DNA of 64,000 nucleotides, taken from Paludisphaera soli. Its GTDB lineage: Bacteria > Planctomycetota > Planctomycetia > Isosphaerales > Isosphaeraceae. Shown here piece after piece: positions 7,747-16,775 of the stretch. Where the stretch lies: assembly GCF_011064595.1 (NCBI RefSeq), contig NZ_JAALJI010000031.1, forward strand, positions 1 through 64,000, in the 5' to 3' direction. How positions within the stretch are numbered: position 1 is the first letter of the stretch; the number at the start of each line of letters is the position of its first letter. The notes below the pieces were generated by a model. It searched no databases, was not told the origin of the DNA, and saw only the letters and a program-made list of their open reading frames with translations. Both the position numbers and the translations under genes were made by a program.

Positions 7747-10374
7747 TTGACCGCGATCAATCTCGACGAGCTGCTCGCCCAGAAGCCCGGCGAGCGGGCG
7801 AAGTGGCTCAAGCAGAAGGCCGATCAGGAGTTCACCGGCCAGGCCGCGACGGCGCTCAAGGCGGCCGAGACGCCCGAGGACGCCGTCGCCGCGCTGGAGA
7901 AGAAGGTGGCGAAGGCCGCCACACCGGGCATCGTGCCGCCGGGGGCGATGGTGCTCCAGCCGAGCGACGAACGCCGCAAGTCGGGCTCGCACTACACGCC
8001 GCGTTCGCTCACCGAGCCGATCGTGCGGACCACCTTGCGGCCGATCCTGGAGCGACTCGGGGAATCGCCCAGGCCGGAGCAGATCCTCGACCTCAAGGTC
8101 TGCGACCCGGCGATGGGCTCCGGGGCGTTCCTGGTCGAAGCCTGCCGACAGCTCGGCGATGCGCTGGTCAAGGCCTGGCACGCGCACGACGGCCTGCCGG
8201 CGATCCCGCCGGACGAGGACGAGGTGCTGCACGCCCGCCGGGTCGTCGCCCAGCGCTGCCTTTACGGGGTCGACAAGAACCCGATGGCGGTCGACCTGGC
8301 GAAGCTCTCGCTCTGGCTCGCGACCCTGGCGAAGGAGCATGCCTTCACCTTCCTCGACCATGCCCTGCGGTACGGCGATTCGCTGGTGGGCCTCGGCAAG
8401 GCGCAGATCCTCGGGTTTCACTGGAAGCCCGAGAAGCAGCAGGACTTCGCGCGCGCCGCGATCGAAGGTCAGCTCAACCGGGCGATGGAGCAGCGTCGCC
8501 AGATCCGCGAGGCCCCCGAAGGGACCTCCGACGCCTTGCTTCGCGAGAAGTTCCAGGCGGCCGACGGCTTCCTCGATCAGGCGCGTCGGTACGGCGACCT
8601 GGTGATCTCCGCCTTCTTCGCCGGGGACAACGACCGGAAACGGAAGGAACGGCTGGAATCGATCGCGGACGACCTCGCGGCCCAGCGTTCCGCGTACACC
8701 GTCGAGCGGCACGCACGTCTCGAACGGGCCGTCGACGACCTGCGGGGGGGGACGAACCCACTCGTGCCGTTCCACTGGGAGATCGAGTTCCCCGAGGTCT
8801 TCGACCGACTGCGTTCGGGGTTTGACGCCTTCGTCGGAAATCCTCCATTCCTCGGAGGCACCAAAATCTCGACGTTCTCGGGAATGAGCTACTTTCAATG
8901 GCTCACGACGAGTTTCCCGCCCGCAGGTCATCATTGTGACCTCGTTGTCTACTTCTTCAGGCGCGCCTTCGATCTCCTTGGTGATACCGGCGCGATGGGC
9001 CTCGTGGCAACTAAGACTGTCTATCAAGGGGACTCGCGGGAAGGGGGCTTAGGCACAATCCTCAAGAGAGGAGGTCAGATAATCGAAGCGACTAAACGAC
9101 TAGCCTGGCCCGGTGATGCTGCGGTCATTGTAAGCATTGTGCATGTCACCAAGTGTGACAGGCCTGCAGCGGTATTCTTGAACGGCAAGCAAGTGGAACG
9201 GATCTCCGCATATCTGCTGCCTGGCAGGATCGACGAAACTCCCTCTGTCTTGGCAAGCAATCCTCTGTCATCTATCGGAAGCAAGATTTATGGGCAGGGA
9301 TTTCTATTCGATGATACAGATTTAAAGTCCAACCCGTTCGATCTCATGCAGCAAGTAGTTGAACTGAACAGCAAGAATTCAAGCCGTATTTTCCCATACA
9401 TTGGCGGAGAAGAAATCAATAGTGATCCACGGCAAAACCCAAGCAGGCACGCGATCTATTTGTGCGACATCGAGACTGAAGAAGATCTGGATTCCTGGCC
9501 GGAACTTCGTGTAATTGTAGAGCGCAAGGTAAAGCCTGAGCGATTGTCGCTAGGGATGAATCCAAACAACATCCCGCTCCGACGTCGTTGGTGGGCATAC
9601 CAGGCGCACCGCCCAGATGTGTATCGCACGATTCGCCAGCACGAGAGAGTCTTGGTTGCGTCGCAAGTCAGCAATCATATCGCATTTTGCTTCTGCCCTT
9701 CTTCTTGGATATTCTCGCAGACTGCGAATCTGTTTGCCATTCACGCCTTTGGACCATTCGCGGTGCTGCAGTCACGCGCGCATGAGTCTTGGGCGAGAGT
9801 CTTTGCTTCTTCTATGAAAGACGACCTTCGCTACACAGCTTCAGACTGCTTCCAGAACTTTCCTTTTCCTGCAACCTTCGAGATTAGCCCTCCACTCGAA
9901 CTTGCCGGCAAGTGCTATTATGAGTTCCGCGCCGACCTCATGGTCCGCAACAACGAGGGCCTGACCAAGACCTACAACCGATTCCACGACCCCGAGGAAC
10001 GCTCGCCCGACATCCTCAGGCTCCGCGAGCTGCACGCGGCGATGGACAGGGCCGTCCTCGAAGCCTACGGTTGGGATGACCTCGCCGGGTCGGCCGCGTG
10101 CGAGTTCCTGCTCGACTACGAGGAGGACGAGGACGACGAGGAGTCGTCCGGCGGCCGACGCCGCAAGAAGCCCTGGCGTTACCGCTGGCCCGACGACTTC
10201 CGCGACGAGGTCCTCGCCCGTCTCCTCGAACTGAACCGTCGGCGCGCCGAGGAGGAGCGGTTGTCGGGCCTCGCCGCCGCGGCCGCGCAGGTCAAGTCCG
10301 GCAAGAAATCGGGCGGCGGCAGGAAGACCACCCGGAAGAACGCCGCCCAGGGCGACCTGTTCGAGATCTCATGA
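7747..10374 (+). CDS. drmMI: DISARM methylase DrmMI, catalytic and specificity part
   Basis: This 875-residue frame holds the catalytic core of the N6-adenine methyltransferase. The SAM-binding motif is DPAMGSGAFLVEA (about residue 119) and the catalytic motif is NPPF in FVGNPPFLGG (about 364). YTPRSLTEPIV and LYGVDKNPMAVDLAKLSLWL are typical of type IIG/Eco57I-like enzymes. The target-recognition region (about 8850-9900) is clearly lower in GC than the rest. A lysine-rich tail ends in QGDLFEIS. TTG 7747 could serve as a start with AAGG upstream, but the first residues (TAINLDELLAQKPGERAKWL) read as a direct continuation of the preceding frame. In DISARM the methylase marks self DNA. The stop overlaps the next gene by four bases. 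Confidence 0.85.
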   Translation: MTAINLDELLAQKPGERAKWLKQKADQEFTGQAATALKAAETPEDAVAALEKKVAKAATPGIVPPGAMVLQPSDERRKSGSHYTPRSLTEPIVRTTLRPILERLGESPRPEQILDLKVCDPAMGSGAFLVEACRQLGDALVKAWHAHDGLPAIPPDEDEVLHARRVVAQRCLYGVDKNPMAVDLAKLSLWLATLAKEHAFTFLDHALRYGDSLVGLGKAQILGFHWKPEKQQDFARAAIEGQLNRAMEQRRQIREAPEGTSDALLREKFQAADGFLDQARRYGDLVISAFFAGDNDRKRKERLESIADDLAAQRSAYTVERHARLERAVDDLRGGTNPLVPFHWEIEFPEVFDRLRSGFDAFVGNPPFLGGTKISTFSGMSYFQWLTTSFPPAGHHCDLVVYFFRRAFDLLGDTGAMGLVATKTVYQGDSREGGLGTILKRGGQIIEATKRLAWPGDAAVIVSIVHVTKCDRPAAVFLNGKQVERISAYLLPGRIDETPSVLASNPLSSIGSKIYGQGFLFDDTDLKSNPFDLMQQVVELNSKNSSRIFPYIGGEEINSDPRQNPSRHAIYLCDIETEEDLDSWPELRVIVERKVKPERLSLGMNPNNIPLRRRWWAYQAHRPDVYRTIRQHERVLVASQVSNHIAFCFCPSSWIFSQTANLFAIHAFGPFAVLQSRAHESWARVFASSMKDDLRYTASDCFQNFPFPATFEISPPLELAGKCYYEFRADLMVRNNEGLTKTYNRFHDPEERSPDILRLRELHAAMDRAVLEAYGWDDLAGSAACEFLLDYEEDEDDEESSGGRRRKKPWRYRWPDDFRDEVLARLLELNRRRAEEERLSGLAAAAAQVKSGKKSGGGRKTTRKNAAQGDLFEIS

Positions 10375-11558
10375 TGGCCAAGGCGAAGTCGACAACCCGA
10401 CGCACCGCCCCCGCCCGCCTGGCCGACGCCGCGCCCGCGTCGACGGCGGACCGCCTGCTGGGCGACCTCCGCTCGCTCATCGAGGCCGCCCGCGACCAGA
10501 CGGCGAAGGCGGTGAACTCGGCGCTGGTCGGCCTCTACTGGCACATCGGCAAGCGGATCCGCGAGGACGTCCTCCACGACCGACGGGCCGAGTACGGCGA
10601 CGCGATCGTTTCGACGCTGTCGAGACGATTGACCGCGGAGTACGGCCGAGGGTTCTCCGAACCGAGCCTCCGGCACATGATACGCTTCGCCGAGGTCTTT
10701 CCGGACGAGGCGATTGTCTCCGCACTGCGGAGAGATTTGAGCTGGACGCATTTCAAGGAGATCCTCTACCTCGACGACCCGCTCAAACGGGACTTCTATG
10801 CGGAGATGTGCCGGATCGAACGGTGGAGCACGCGGACGCTCCGGCACAAGATCGGCCATCTGCTCTTCGAGCGCACGGCCCTGAGCAAGAAGCCGGACGA
10901 GCTGATCGCGCAGGACCTCGCCGCGCTCCGGGACGAGGACCGGATGACGCCCGACCTCGTCTTCCGCGACCCCTACTTCCTCGACTTCCTCGGGCTCACG
11001 CAGCCGTACGCCGAGAAGGACGTCGAGCAGGCGATCCTTCGCGAGCTGGAGGCGTTCATCCTGGAGCTGGGGACCGACTTCGCCTTCGTAGCCCGGCAGA
11101 AGCGGATCTCCGTGGACAGTGAGGACTACTACCTCGACCTGCTGTTCTACCACCGCCGCCTGCGCCGACTGGTGGCCGTCGAGCTCAAGCTCGACAGGTT
11201 CCAGGCCGCCGACAAGGGGCAGATGGAGCTCTATCTCCGATGGCTGGAGAGGTACGACGCGAGGCCCGGAGAGGAGCCGCCGATCGGCTTGATCCTGTGC
11301 GCCGAGAGGTCGGAGAAACAAGTCGAACTGCTCCAACTCGACAAGAGCGGCATCCGCGTGGCCCAGTACTTGACGGAGCTTCCCCCGCGCGAGTTGCTGG
11401 AGAAGAAGCTGCGCGATTCGATCCGACTGGCGCGCGAGCATTTGGCGGCGGAGCGTCGGGAACCGACGCCCGACCCTGAACCGAAGACGCCCCCCCCGCC
11501 CGCGGCGGCCGCCAAGGCGCGAAACTCCAGAAGAAGCAAGAAGCCCCGCGATGCATAG
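10371..11558 (+). CDS. DUF1016 / YhcG-like PD-(D/E)XK nuclease inside the DISARM operon
   Basis: 395 residues. The N-terminal DUF1016 domain contains LVGLYWHIGKRI, YGDAIVSTLSRRLTAEYG and FSEPSLRHMIRFAEVFP. The C-terminal nuclease fold shows YYLDLLFYHRRLRRLVAVELK (about residues 253-273), giving the D-x(n)-ExK pattern of PD-(D/E)XK enzymes, followed by KGQMELYLRWLE. The start ATG 10371 overlaps the drmMI stop (ATGA), and its own stop overlaps drmA by 8 bases, so it is translated as part of the DISARM operon. DUF1016 proteins recur beside restriction systems, but this is not one of the core DISARM subunits. It may supply a nuclease activity. The Pro/Ala/Lys-rich C-terminal tail looks disordered. 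Confidence 0.88.
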   Translation: MMAKAKSTTRRTAPARLADAAPASTADRLLGDLRSLIEAARDQTAKAVNSALVGLYWHIGKRIREDVLHDRRAEYGDAIVSTLSRRLTAEYGRGFSEPSLRHMIRFAEVFPDEAIVSALRRDLSWTHFKEILYLDDPLKRDFYAEMCRIERWSTRTLRHKIGHLLFERTALSKKPDELIAQDLAALRDEDRMTPDLVFRDPYFLDFLGLTQPYAEKDVEQAILRELEAFILELGTDFAFVARQKRISVDSEDYYLDLLFYHRRLRRLVAVELKLDRFQAADKGQMELYLRWLERYDARPGEEPPIGLILCAERSEKQVELLQLDKSGIRVAQYLTELPPRELLEKKLRDSIRLAREHLAAERREPTPDPEPKTPPPPAAAAKARNSRRSKKPRDA

Positions 11559-14500
11559 CCCGATCACTTCCGTGGACGTTCGACGCGGCCTGCTCCACGC
11601 CCTGAGGCTCGACCTCGTCGGTCCGGATTCGACCCTCGGATCGCTCGACGAGGTCCTCGACCAGGCCCCCTCGCGATTCTACCTGACCGGCTTCCTCGTC
11701 CCCTCGGACGCCGGCACGGTGCAGCGAGTCGACGTCGACAGCACCGACGAGGTCGACGCGGCGGGCGAGTCCTCCTCCGCCGACGACGCGACGACGCCCG
11801 AACCGCCCGCCGCCCGCCAGAAATATCTCCCTTCGTCGATCGGCCTGAGCCTGCTCCTCCCGAAGGAGGCCGAGAGCCTCCACGTTCGCGTCCGCTGGGG
11901 CGATTACCGGCACCGCCTCGAAGGCGAAGCTCCGAGGCAGGACGAACGTTGGGATCGGACGGATCGCGAAGGCGAGCTGACGTTGCGGATTCCCGCCTCG
12001 CGGGGAAAGGCCCCCGCCGAATCGGACGTGCCCGGGAGCGCGGGCCTCCGCGTCGCCCTGGCCGTCCGGGACGTGGTGAGCGACGGGCAAGACTGCCAGC
12101 TCCCCGTGGGGACCCGGTCGGTCTCGGTGTTCCTGGTCAACCGACGCCCGCCCTCACCCGACGAGGTCCGCGACGAGGCGTTCGCCTTCCAGACCCAGCT
12201 CGAGGTCACCAGCGACGAGCCCTTCGTCCCCCGCCCCAACGTGCGGAGCCTCGGCAGCGACGACTGGGACGACCGCGTCGCCGACCTGCAATACCGCGAC
12301 GTGTGCGAGTACGCCGTCGGCCATAACGTGGCCACCGAGCTGGATCTCTGCGACGGTCGTTGCTACAAGGTCCGCACCTGCTGGACGCCCCAGGCGGAAG
12401 TCGAACGGGTCGCCCCGGTCGAGATGAAGAGCGTCGAACTCTCGATGGATCGGCTGGGCGCGCTCGCCGACGGGCACGACGCCCGCGAGAGGCTCTCGCC
12501 CCTGGCGACCGAATACCGCGCGTGGATCGAGTCCCAGCAGTTGAAAGCCCCGGGCTCGCCGCCGCGACGCAAGGAGACCGTCGAGGAACTCCTGAATCGG
12601 GCGAGGGTCGCCGCGAGCCGCATCGAGCAGGGCATCACCCTGCTGGACGATCCCGAGTGCCTGGAGGCGTTCAGGACCGCCAATCGCGCGATGGCGACCG
12701 CGGCGAGGCGCCGGTTGGGCGTGATGCGGAACAAGTCGCCGGAGTCGGTCGAGCCTAGGTGGCGGCCGTTTCAGCTGGCGTTCCTCCTGATGAACTTGAA
12801 GGGCCTCGCCCAGCCGACCGACCCGGACCGGGAAGTGGTGGACCTGCTGTTCTTCCCGACGGGCGGCGGCAAGACCGAGGCCTACCTCGGCCTGGCGGCG
12901 TTCACGCTGGTCCTTCGCCGCCTGCGGAACCCCGGTATCCGCTCGGCGGGCCTCTCCGTCCTGATGCGCTACACGCTGCGACTGCTGACCCTCGATCAGC
13001 TCGGCCGTGCATCGACACTGATCTGCGCCCTGGAGCTGGAGAGGCAGCAAGACGTCGGGAAGCTGGGAGAGTGGCCCTTCGAGATCGGATTGTGGGTCGG
13101 CAAGGCGGCCACGCCGAACGTCATGGGCCGCAAGGGGGACAACAACAAGGACTCGGCGCGGGCGAAGACGATCGCCTTCCAGAACGACGACCGCAAGCCT
13201 TCCCCGATCCCGCTCGAAGACTGCCCCTGGTGCGGCACCAAGTTCAAGTCGTCCTCCTTCCGCCTCGTCCCGAACCCCGGCGAGCCGACCGACCTGCGGA
13301 TCAACTGCGTCAACCGCGACTGCGCGTTCAGCAGGGGGAACCCCCTGCCCATCCTCGCGGTCGACGAGCCGATCTACCGCCGCCTGCCCTGCTTCCTGAT
13401 CGCGACGGTCGACAAGTTCACCGCCATGCCCTGGACCGGAGAGGTGGGTGCGTTCTTCGGACGAGTCCAGCGTCACGACAAGCAGGGGTTCTACGGCCCC
13501 TGCCATCCGACGGCGGGAAACGCCCTCCCCGTCGATCGGCTTCCTCCTCCGGACCTGATCGTCCAGGACGAGTTGCACCTGATCTCCGGCCCCCTCGGGA
13601 CGATCGCCGGCCTCTACGAGACCGCCCTCGACGAGTTGTGCACGCGCGAGGTCGACGGCAAGCGGGTTCGGCCCAAGATCGTTGCCTCCACCGCCACGGT
13701 GCGCCGCGCCGAGAAGCAGATCCGGGCCCTGTTCAATCACCACCTGGTCGACATCTTCCCGCCCCCCGGCCCGGACCGTCGCGACTCGTTCTTCGCCGAG
13801 ACGCACACGACCGCCCGGAGCAACGCCCGGCTCTATCTGGGCGTCGCCGCCCAGGGGAGGAGCCCGAAGGTCGTGATGCTCCGGGTCTACGTCGCGCTCC
13901 TGGCCGCGGCCCAGGGCTGGTACGAGCGGCACGACCGCAAATCGGGCCTGCCGAACCCGGCCGACCCGTACATGACGGTGCTCGGCTATTTCAACAGCCT
14001 CCGGGAACTGGGCGGCGCGAGACGATTGATCGAGGACGAGGTGCGCAACCGCGTCTCTCGTTACGCGACGCGGATGCGCGTCGGTGAGGAGGCCGGCCCC
14101 TTCGTCGACCGCGACATCGACTACGACCCGGTCGAGCTCACGAGCCGGGAGAGCACCGCCAAGGTCTCCGAGGCGAAACGCCGGCTTTCGCTGACTTTCG
14201 ACGAGAAGGGCAAGGTCGACGTCGCCATCGCGACCAACATGATCTCGGTGGGACTCGACATCACCCGGCTCGGCCTGATGGTCGTCTTCGGACAGCCCAA
14301 GACGAGCGCCGAGTATATCCAGGCCTCAAGTCGCGTCGGCCGCGATGAGGACAGGCCGGGCCTGGTCGTCTCGATCCTCAACGTGCACAAGCCGCGCGAC
14401 CGTTCGCACTTCGAGCGGTTCTGCGCCTACCACGAATCCTTCTACCGCAGCGTGGAGGCGACGAGCGTGACGCCGTTCTCCCCTCGCGCCCTCGATCGGG

Positions 14501-14958
14501 CCCTGGCGGGCACCCTCGTGGCGCTGGCCCGGCAGGGCCACACGCCGATGACCGCCCCCAGGGGAGCCGCGGAGATCCTGCGTGAACGTACGACGCTGGA
14601 ATCCGCGGTCGAGGTCCTGGCGGAAAGGGCCTTCGGACACGACCGGAGCCTGACGGAACAGGAAAGTCAGCGGCTACGCCAGCGAGTCCGTGAACGTTCC
14701 CTCGACCTGCTCGACGAGTGGAGCAAGGCGGCGGACGAGGCGCAACTGGTCGGGGGCGCCCTGCAATATCAGGCGGAGGTCGGCGGCAGCGCCCCCCGCC
14801 TCCTCCATGAGTTCCTGAGCCCCGACGTGAGAAATCTCCCGCCGCAGAACCGCAAGATGAAGTTCCGCGCGAACCGCTCGATGCGCGACGTGGAGCCGAG
14901 CGTGAACCTCTGGCTCACGACCCTCGACGGCGTTTCCATCGAGGAGGACGAAGCATGA
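11551..14958 (+). CDS. drmA: DISARM core helicase DrmA
   Basis: 1135 residues. Helicase motif I is FFPTGGGKTEAYLGL (about residues 433-447), motif II is IVQDELHLISGP (DELH, about 671-682), and a VASTATVRR segment follows. The C-terminal RecA fold carries ATNMISVGLDI and SSRVGRDEDRPG (about 925-936). Between motifs I and II is a Cys cluster (CPWCGT and CVNRDC) that may bind zinc. These features match DrmA, a core component of every DISARM type. It is coupled to drmB by an ATGA overlap and preceded by the DUF1016 gene. It is predicted to form the DrmAB complex that engages incoming DNA. No truncation is visible. Confidence 0.92.
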   Translation: MHSPITSVDVRRGLLHALRLDLVGPDSTLGSLDEVLDQAPSRFYLTGFLVPSDAGTVQRVDVDSTDEVDAAGESSSADDATTPEPPAARQKYLPSSIGLSLLLPKEAESLHVRVRWGDYRHRLEGEAPRQDERWDRTDREGELTLRIPASRGKAPAESDVPGSAGLRVALAVRDVVSDGQDCQLPVGTRSVSVFLVNRRPPSPDEVRDEAFAFQTQLEVTSDEPFVPRPNVRSLGSDDWDDRVADLQYRDVCEYAVGHNVATELDLCDGRCYKVRTCWTPQAEVERVAPVEMKSVELSMDRLGALADGHDARERLSPLATEYRAWIESQQLKAPGSPPRRKETVEELLNRARVAASRIEQGITLLDDPECLEAFRTANRAMATAARRRLGVMRNKSPESVEPRWRPFQLAFLLMNLKGLAQPTDPDREVVDLLFFPTGGGKTEAYLGLAAFTLVLRRLRNPGIRSAGLSVLMRYTLRLLTLDQLGRASTLICALELERQQDVGKLGEWPFEIGLWVGKAATPNVMGRKGDNNKDSARAKTIAFQNDDRKPSPIPLEDCPWCGTKFKSSSFRLVPNPGEPTDLRINCVNRDCAFSRGNPLPILAVDEPIYRRLPCFLIATVDKFTAMPWTGEVGAFFGRVQRHDKQGFYGPCHPTAGNALPVDRLPPPDLIVQDELHLISGPLGTIAGLYETALDELCTREVDGKRVRPKIVASTATVRRAEKQIRALFNHHLVDIFPPPGPDRRDSFFAETHTTARSNARLYLGVAAQGRSPKVVMLRVYVALLAAAQGWYERHDRKSGLPNPADPYMTVLGYFNSLRELGGARRLIEDEVRNRVSRYATRMRVGEEAGPFVDRDIDYDPVELTSRESTAKVSEAKRRLSLTFDEKGKVDVAIATNMISVGLDITRLGLMVVFGQPKTSAEYIQASSRVGRDEDRPGLVVSILNVHKPRDRSHFERFCAYHESFYRSVEATSVTPFSPRALDRALAGTLVALARQGHTPMTAPRGAAEILRERTTLESAVEVLAERAFGHDRSLTEQESQRLRQRVRERSLDLLDEWSKAADEAQLVGGALQYQAEVGGSAPRLLHEFLSPDVRNLPPQNRKMKFRANRSMRDVEPSVNLWLTTLDGVSIEEDEA

Positions 14959-16775
14959 ATCGACGACCCGGTGCGAGACCTTCCGGACAAATCCGTCGCA
15001 GCCAGATCATCACGACATTCGGCCCGGGGGCGATGGTCGACCTGCCGAATCATTCCGTGCTCATCGGCGGCCTCGACTCCTGGTCTCCTCGCGGCGACGA
15101 AATCGTGGAGCCGCGGCTCCAGGCGAAGCTGGCCGCGATCCTTGGAGTCCCTTCCATCCAAATCTTCTCCCCGCCCGCGGACCAGGAAGACCCGACCGCA
15201 CCCCAGACCGGTATCACGGTGTTCCAGTTCCCCGAGTGGTTCATCACCCAGGACGTCGAGCCGACCTTATTCAACCCGGGCGCGCGATCCCGGATGCTCG
15301 TGCATCGCAACGTCCTCGTCCGTGGGAAGTTCATCGACCAGGACCGCAAAAGACGGACGGTCGTGCCGATCCGCTTTGTGCGCGCCTGCCCCGCCGGCCA
15401 CATCGGGGACATCGACTGGTACGAGTTCGCCCACAACGGGCCGACGGAATGCCGCCGCCCGCTCTGGATCGATGAGCGCGGCACGAGCGGCGACTTGAGG
15501 GAGATCTTCATACGGTGCGAGTGCGGTCGGGCGGAACGCAGCCTGGGCCAGGCGGCCATCGCCGCCAACCGGTCGTTGGGAAACTGCAACGGCTCCAGGC
15601 CGTGGCTCGGGCCTTACACCAGGGAACCGTGCGGCGAGCCCAATCGCCTGTTGATTCGAACTGCGAGCAACGCTTATTTCTCCGAGAAGATGACCGTCAT
15701 CTCTCTGCCGGACCGTGACGAGGCGGTGGCCCAGGCCGTCGATGCCGCCTGGGAGTTCCTCGAGGCGGTCGAATCCTTGGAAGATCTTCGGTACGAGCGG
15801 AAGAAGTCCAAGGTCAAGGCCGCGCTCGACGGCATCAGCGATGCAGAGGCCTTCGAGGAGATCCGCTTGCGGCAGGACGGGCGGCCCAAGGTGGACAAGA
15901 CGGTCAAGTTCGCGGAACTCGAGACCCTCATCGCGAGCGAGGAGGAAGTCGGCGAGGACAAGCCCGACGGCAACTTCTTCGCCAGGTCCCTGCCCCCCCA
16001 ATTGTGGGACCGTCCCTGGATGGAGCCGATCGAGCGCGTGGTGCTCGTCCATCGGCTGCGGGAGGTCGCAGCCCAGGTGGGATTCACCCGCTTCGAGGCC
16101 GCGGCCCCCGACACGGACGGCGAACTCGCGATGGATGTCCAACGTGCGGCCCTCTCGCGGGAGCCGAGCTGGCTCCCGGCGATCGAGAACCGCGGTGAAG
16201 GGGTCTTCCTCCTCTTCCGCAAGAAATCGGTGGACGATTGGCGAGCCAGGCCCGACCTCCAGATCCGAGCGAGAGCTTTATCACGTGGGTTCGACATCTG
16301 GAGTCGGGAGCATGAGGGGACGCACCGAGAGTTTCCGGGGCTCCCGTATCTCATGCTTCACTCCTTCGCGCACTTGCTGATCACGGCGGTCTCTCTGGAA
16401 TGTGGATACCCCGCAAGCTCGATTCGCGAGCGCATCTACGCCATCCCCGAACTCGGGTATGGGGTCTTGCTCTACACCGGCAGTTCAGACGCCGAAGGGA
16501 CGCTCGGCGGGCTCGTCCAGGTAGGACGTCGGATCCACGACCACGTCCGAAATGCGCTGGAGATGGGCGAACTCTGCTCGAACGACCCGGTCTGCGCCCA
16601 GCACGATCCCCCGAATGCGCACGAGCAACGCTTCCTCCACGGCGCCGCCTGTCATGGCTGTCTGCTCATTGCAGAAACCTCGTGCGAGCAGCAGAACGAG
16701 TTTCTCGATCGAGCATTGGTCGTCCCGACCGTCGAGCGGTCGGGCATCGAGTTCTTCAAGCTCCCCCCGACATGA
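14955..16775 (+). CDS. drmB: DISARM core protein DrmB (DUF1998)
   Basis: 606 residues. The N-terminus (IRRSQIITTFGPGAMVDLPN, about residues 14-33) is the usual opening of DrmB. The C-terminal part is a DUF1998 domain with LPYLMLHSFAHLLI, YGVLLYTGSSDAEGTLGGLV and a Cys-rich close (CSNDPVC, CHGCLLIAETSCEQQN) that may bind zinc. DrmB partners DrmA in DISARM. The start ATG 14955 overlaps the drmA stop (ATGA), and the stop overlaps the drmC start (ATGA), so A-B-C are translationally coupled. No internal disruption is seen. Confidence 0.92.
   Translation: MNRRPGARPSGQIRRSQIITTFGPGAMVDLPNHSVLIGGLDSWSPRGDEIVEPRLQAKLAAILGVPSIQIFSPPADQEDPTAPQTGITVFQFPEWFITQDVEPTLFNPGARSRMLVHRNVLVRGKFIDQDRKRRTVVPIRFVRACPAGHIGDIDWYEFAHNGPTECRRPLWIDERGTSGDLREIFIRCECGRAERSLGQAAIAANRSLGNCNGSRPWLGPYTREPCGEPNRLLIRTASNAYFSEKMTVISLPDRDEAVAQAVDAAWEFLEAVESLEDLRYERKKSKVKAALDGISDAEAFEEIRLRQDGRPKVDKTVKFAELETLIASEEEVGEDKPDGNFFARSLPPQLWDRPWMEPIERVVLVHRLREVAAQVGFTRFEAAAPDTDGELAMDVQRAALSREPSWLPAIENRGEGVFLLFRKKSVDDWRARPDLQIRARALSRGFDIWSREHEGTHREFPGLPYLMLHSFAHLLITAVSLECGYPASSIRERIYAIPELGYGVLLYTGSSDAEGTLGGLVQVGRRIHDHVRNALEMGELCSNDPVCAQHDPPNAHEQRFLHGAACHGCLLIAETSCEQQNEFLDRALVVPTVERSGIEFFKLPPT

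Noticed and set aside
7740-7750. Programmed +1 frameshift in drmMI
   Set aside because: No slippery heptamer, stop codon in the zero frame or strong downstream structure was recognised at the junction, so mutation or sequence error is the simpler reading.
12154-13932. 592-codon minus-strand frame opposite drmA
   Set aside because: A shadow frame; the forward strand carries complete helicase motifs.
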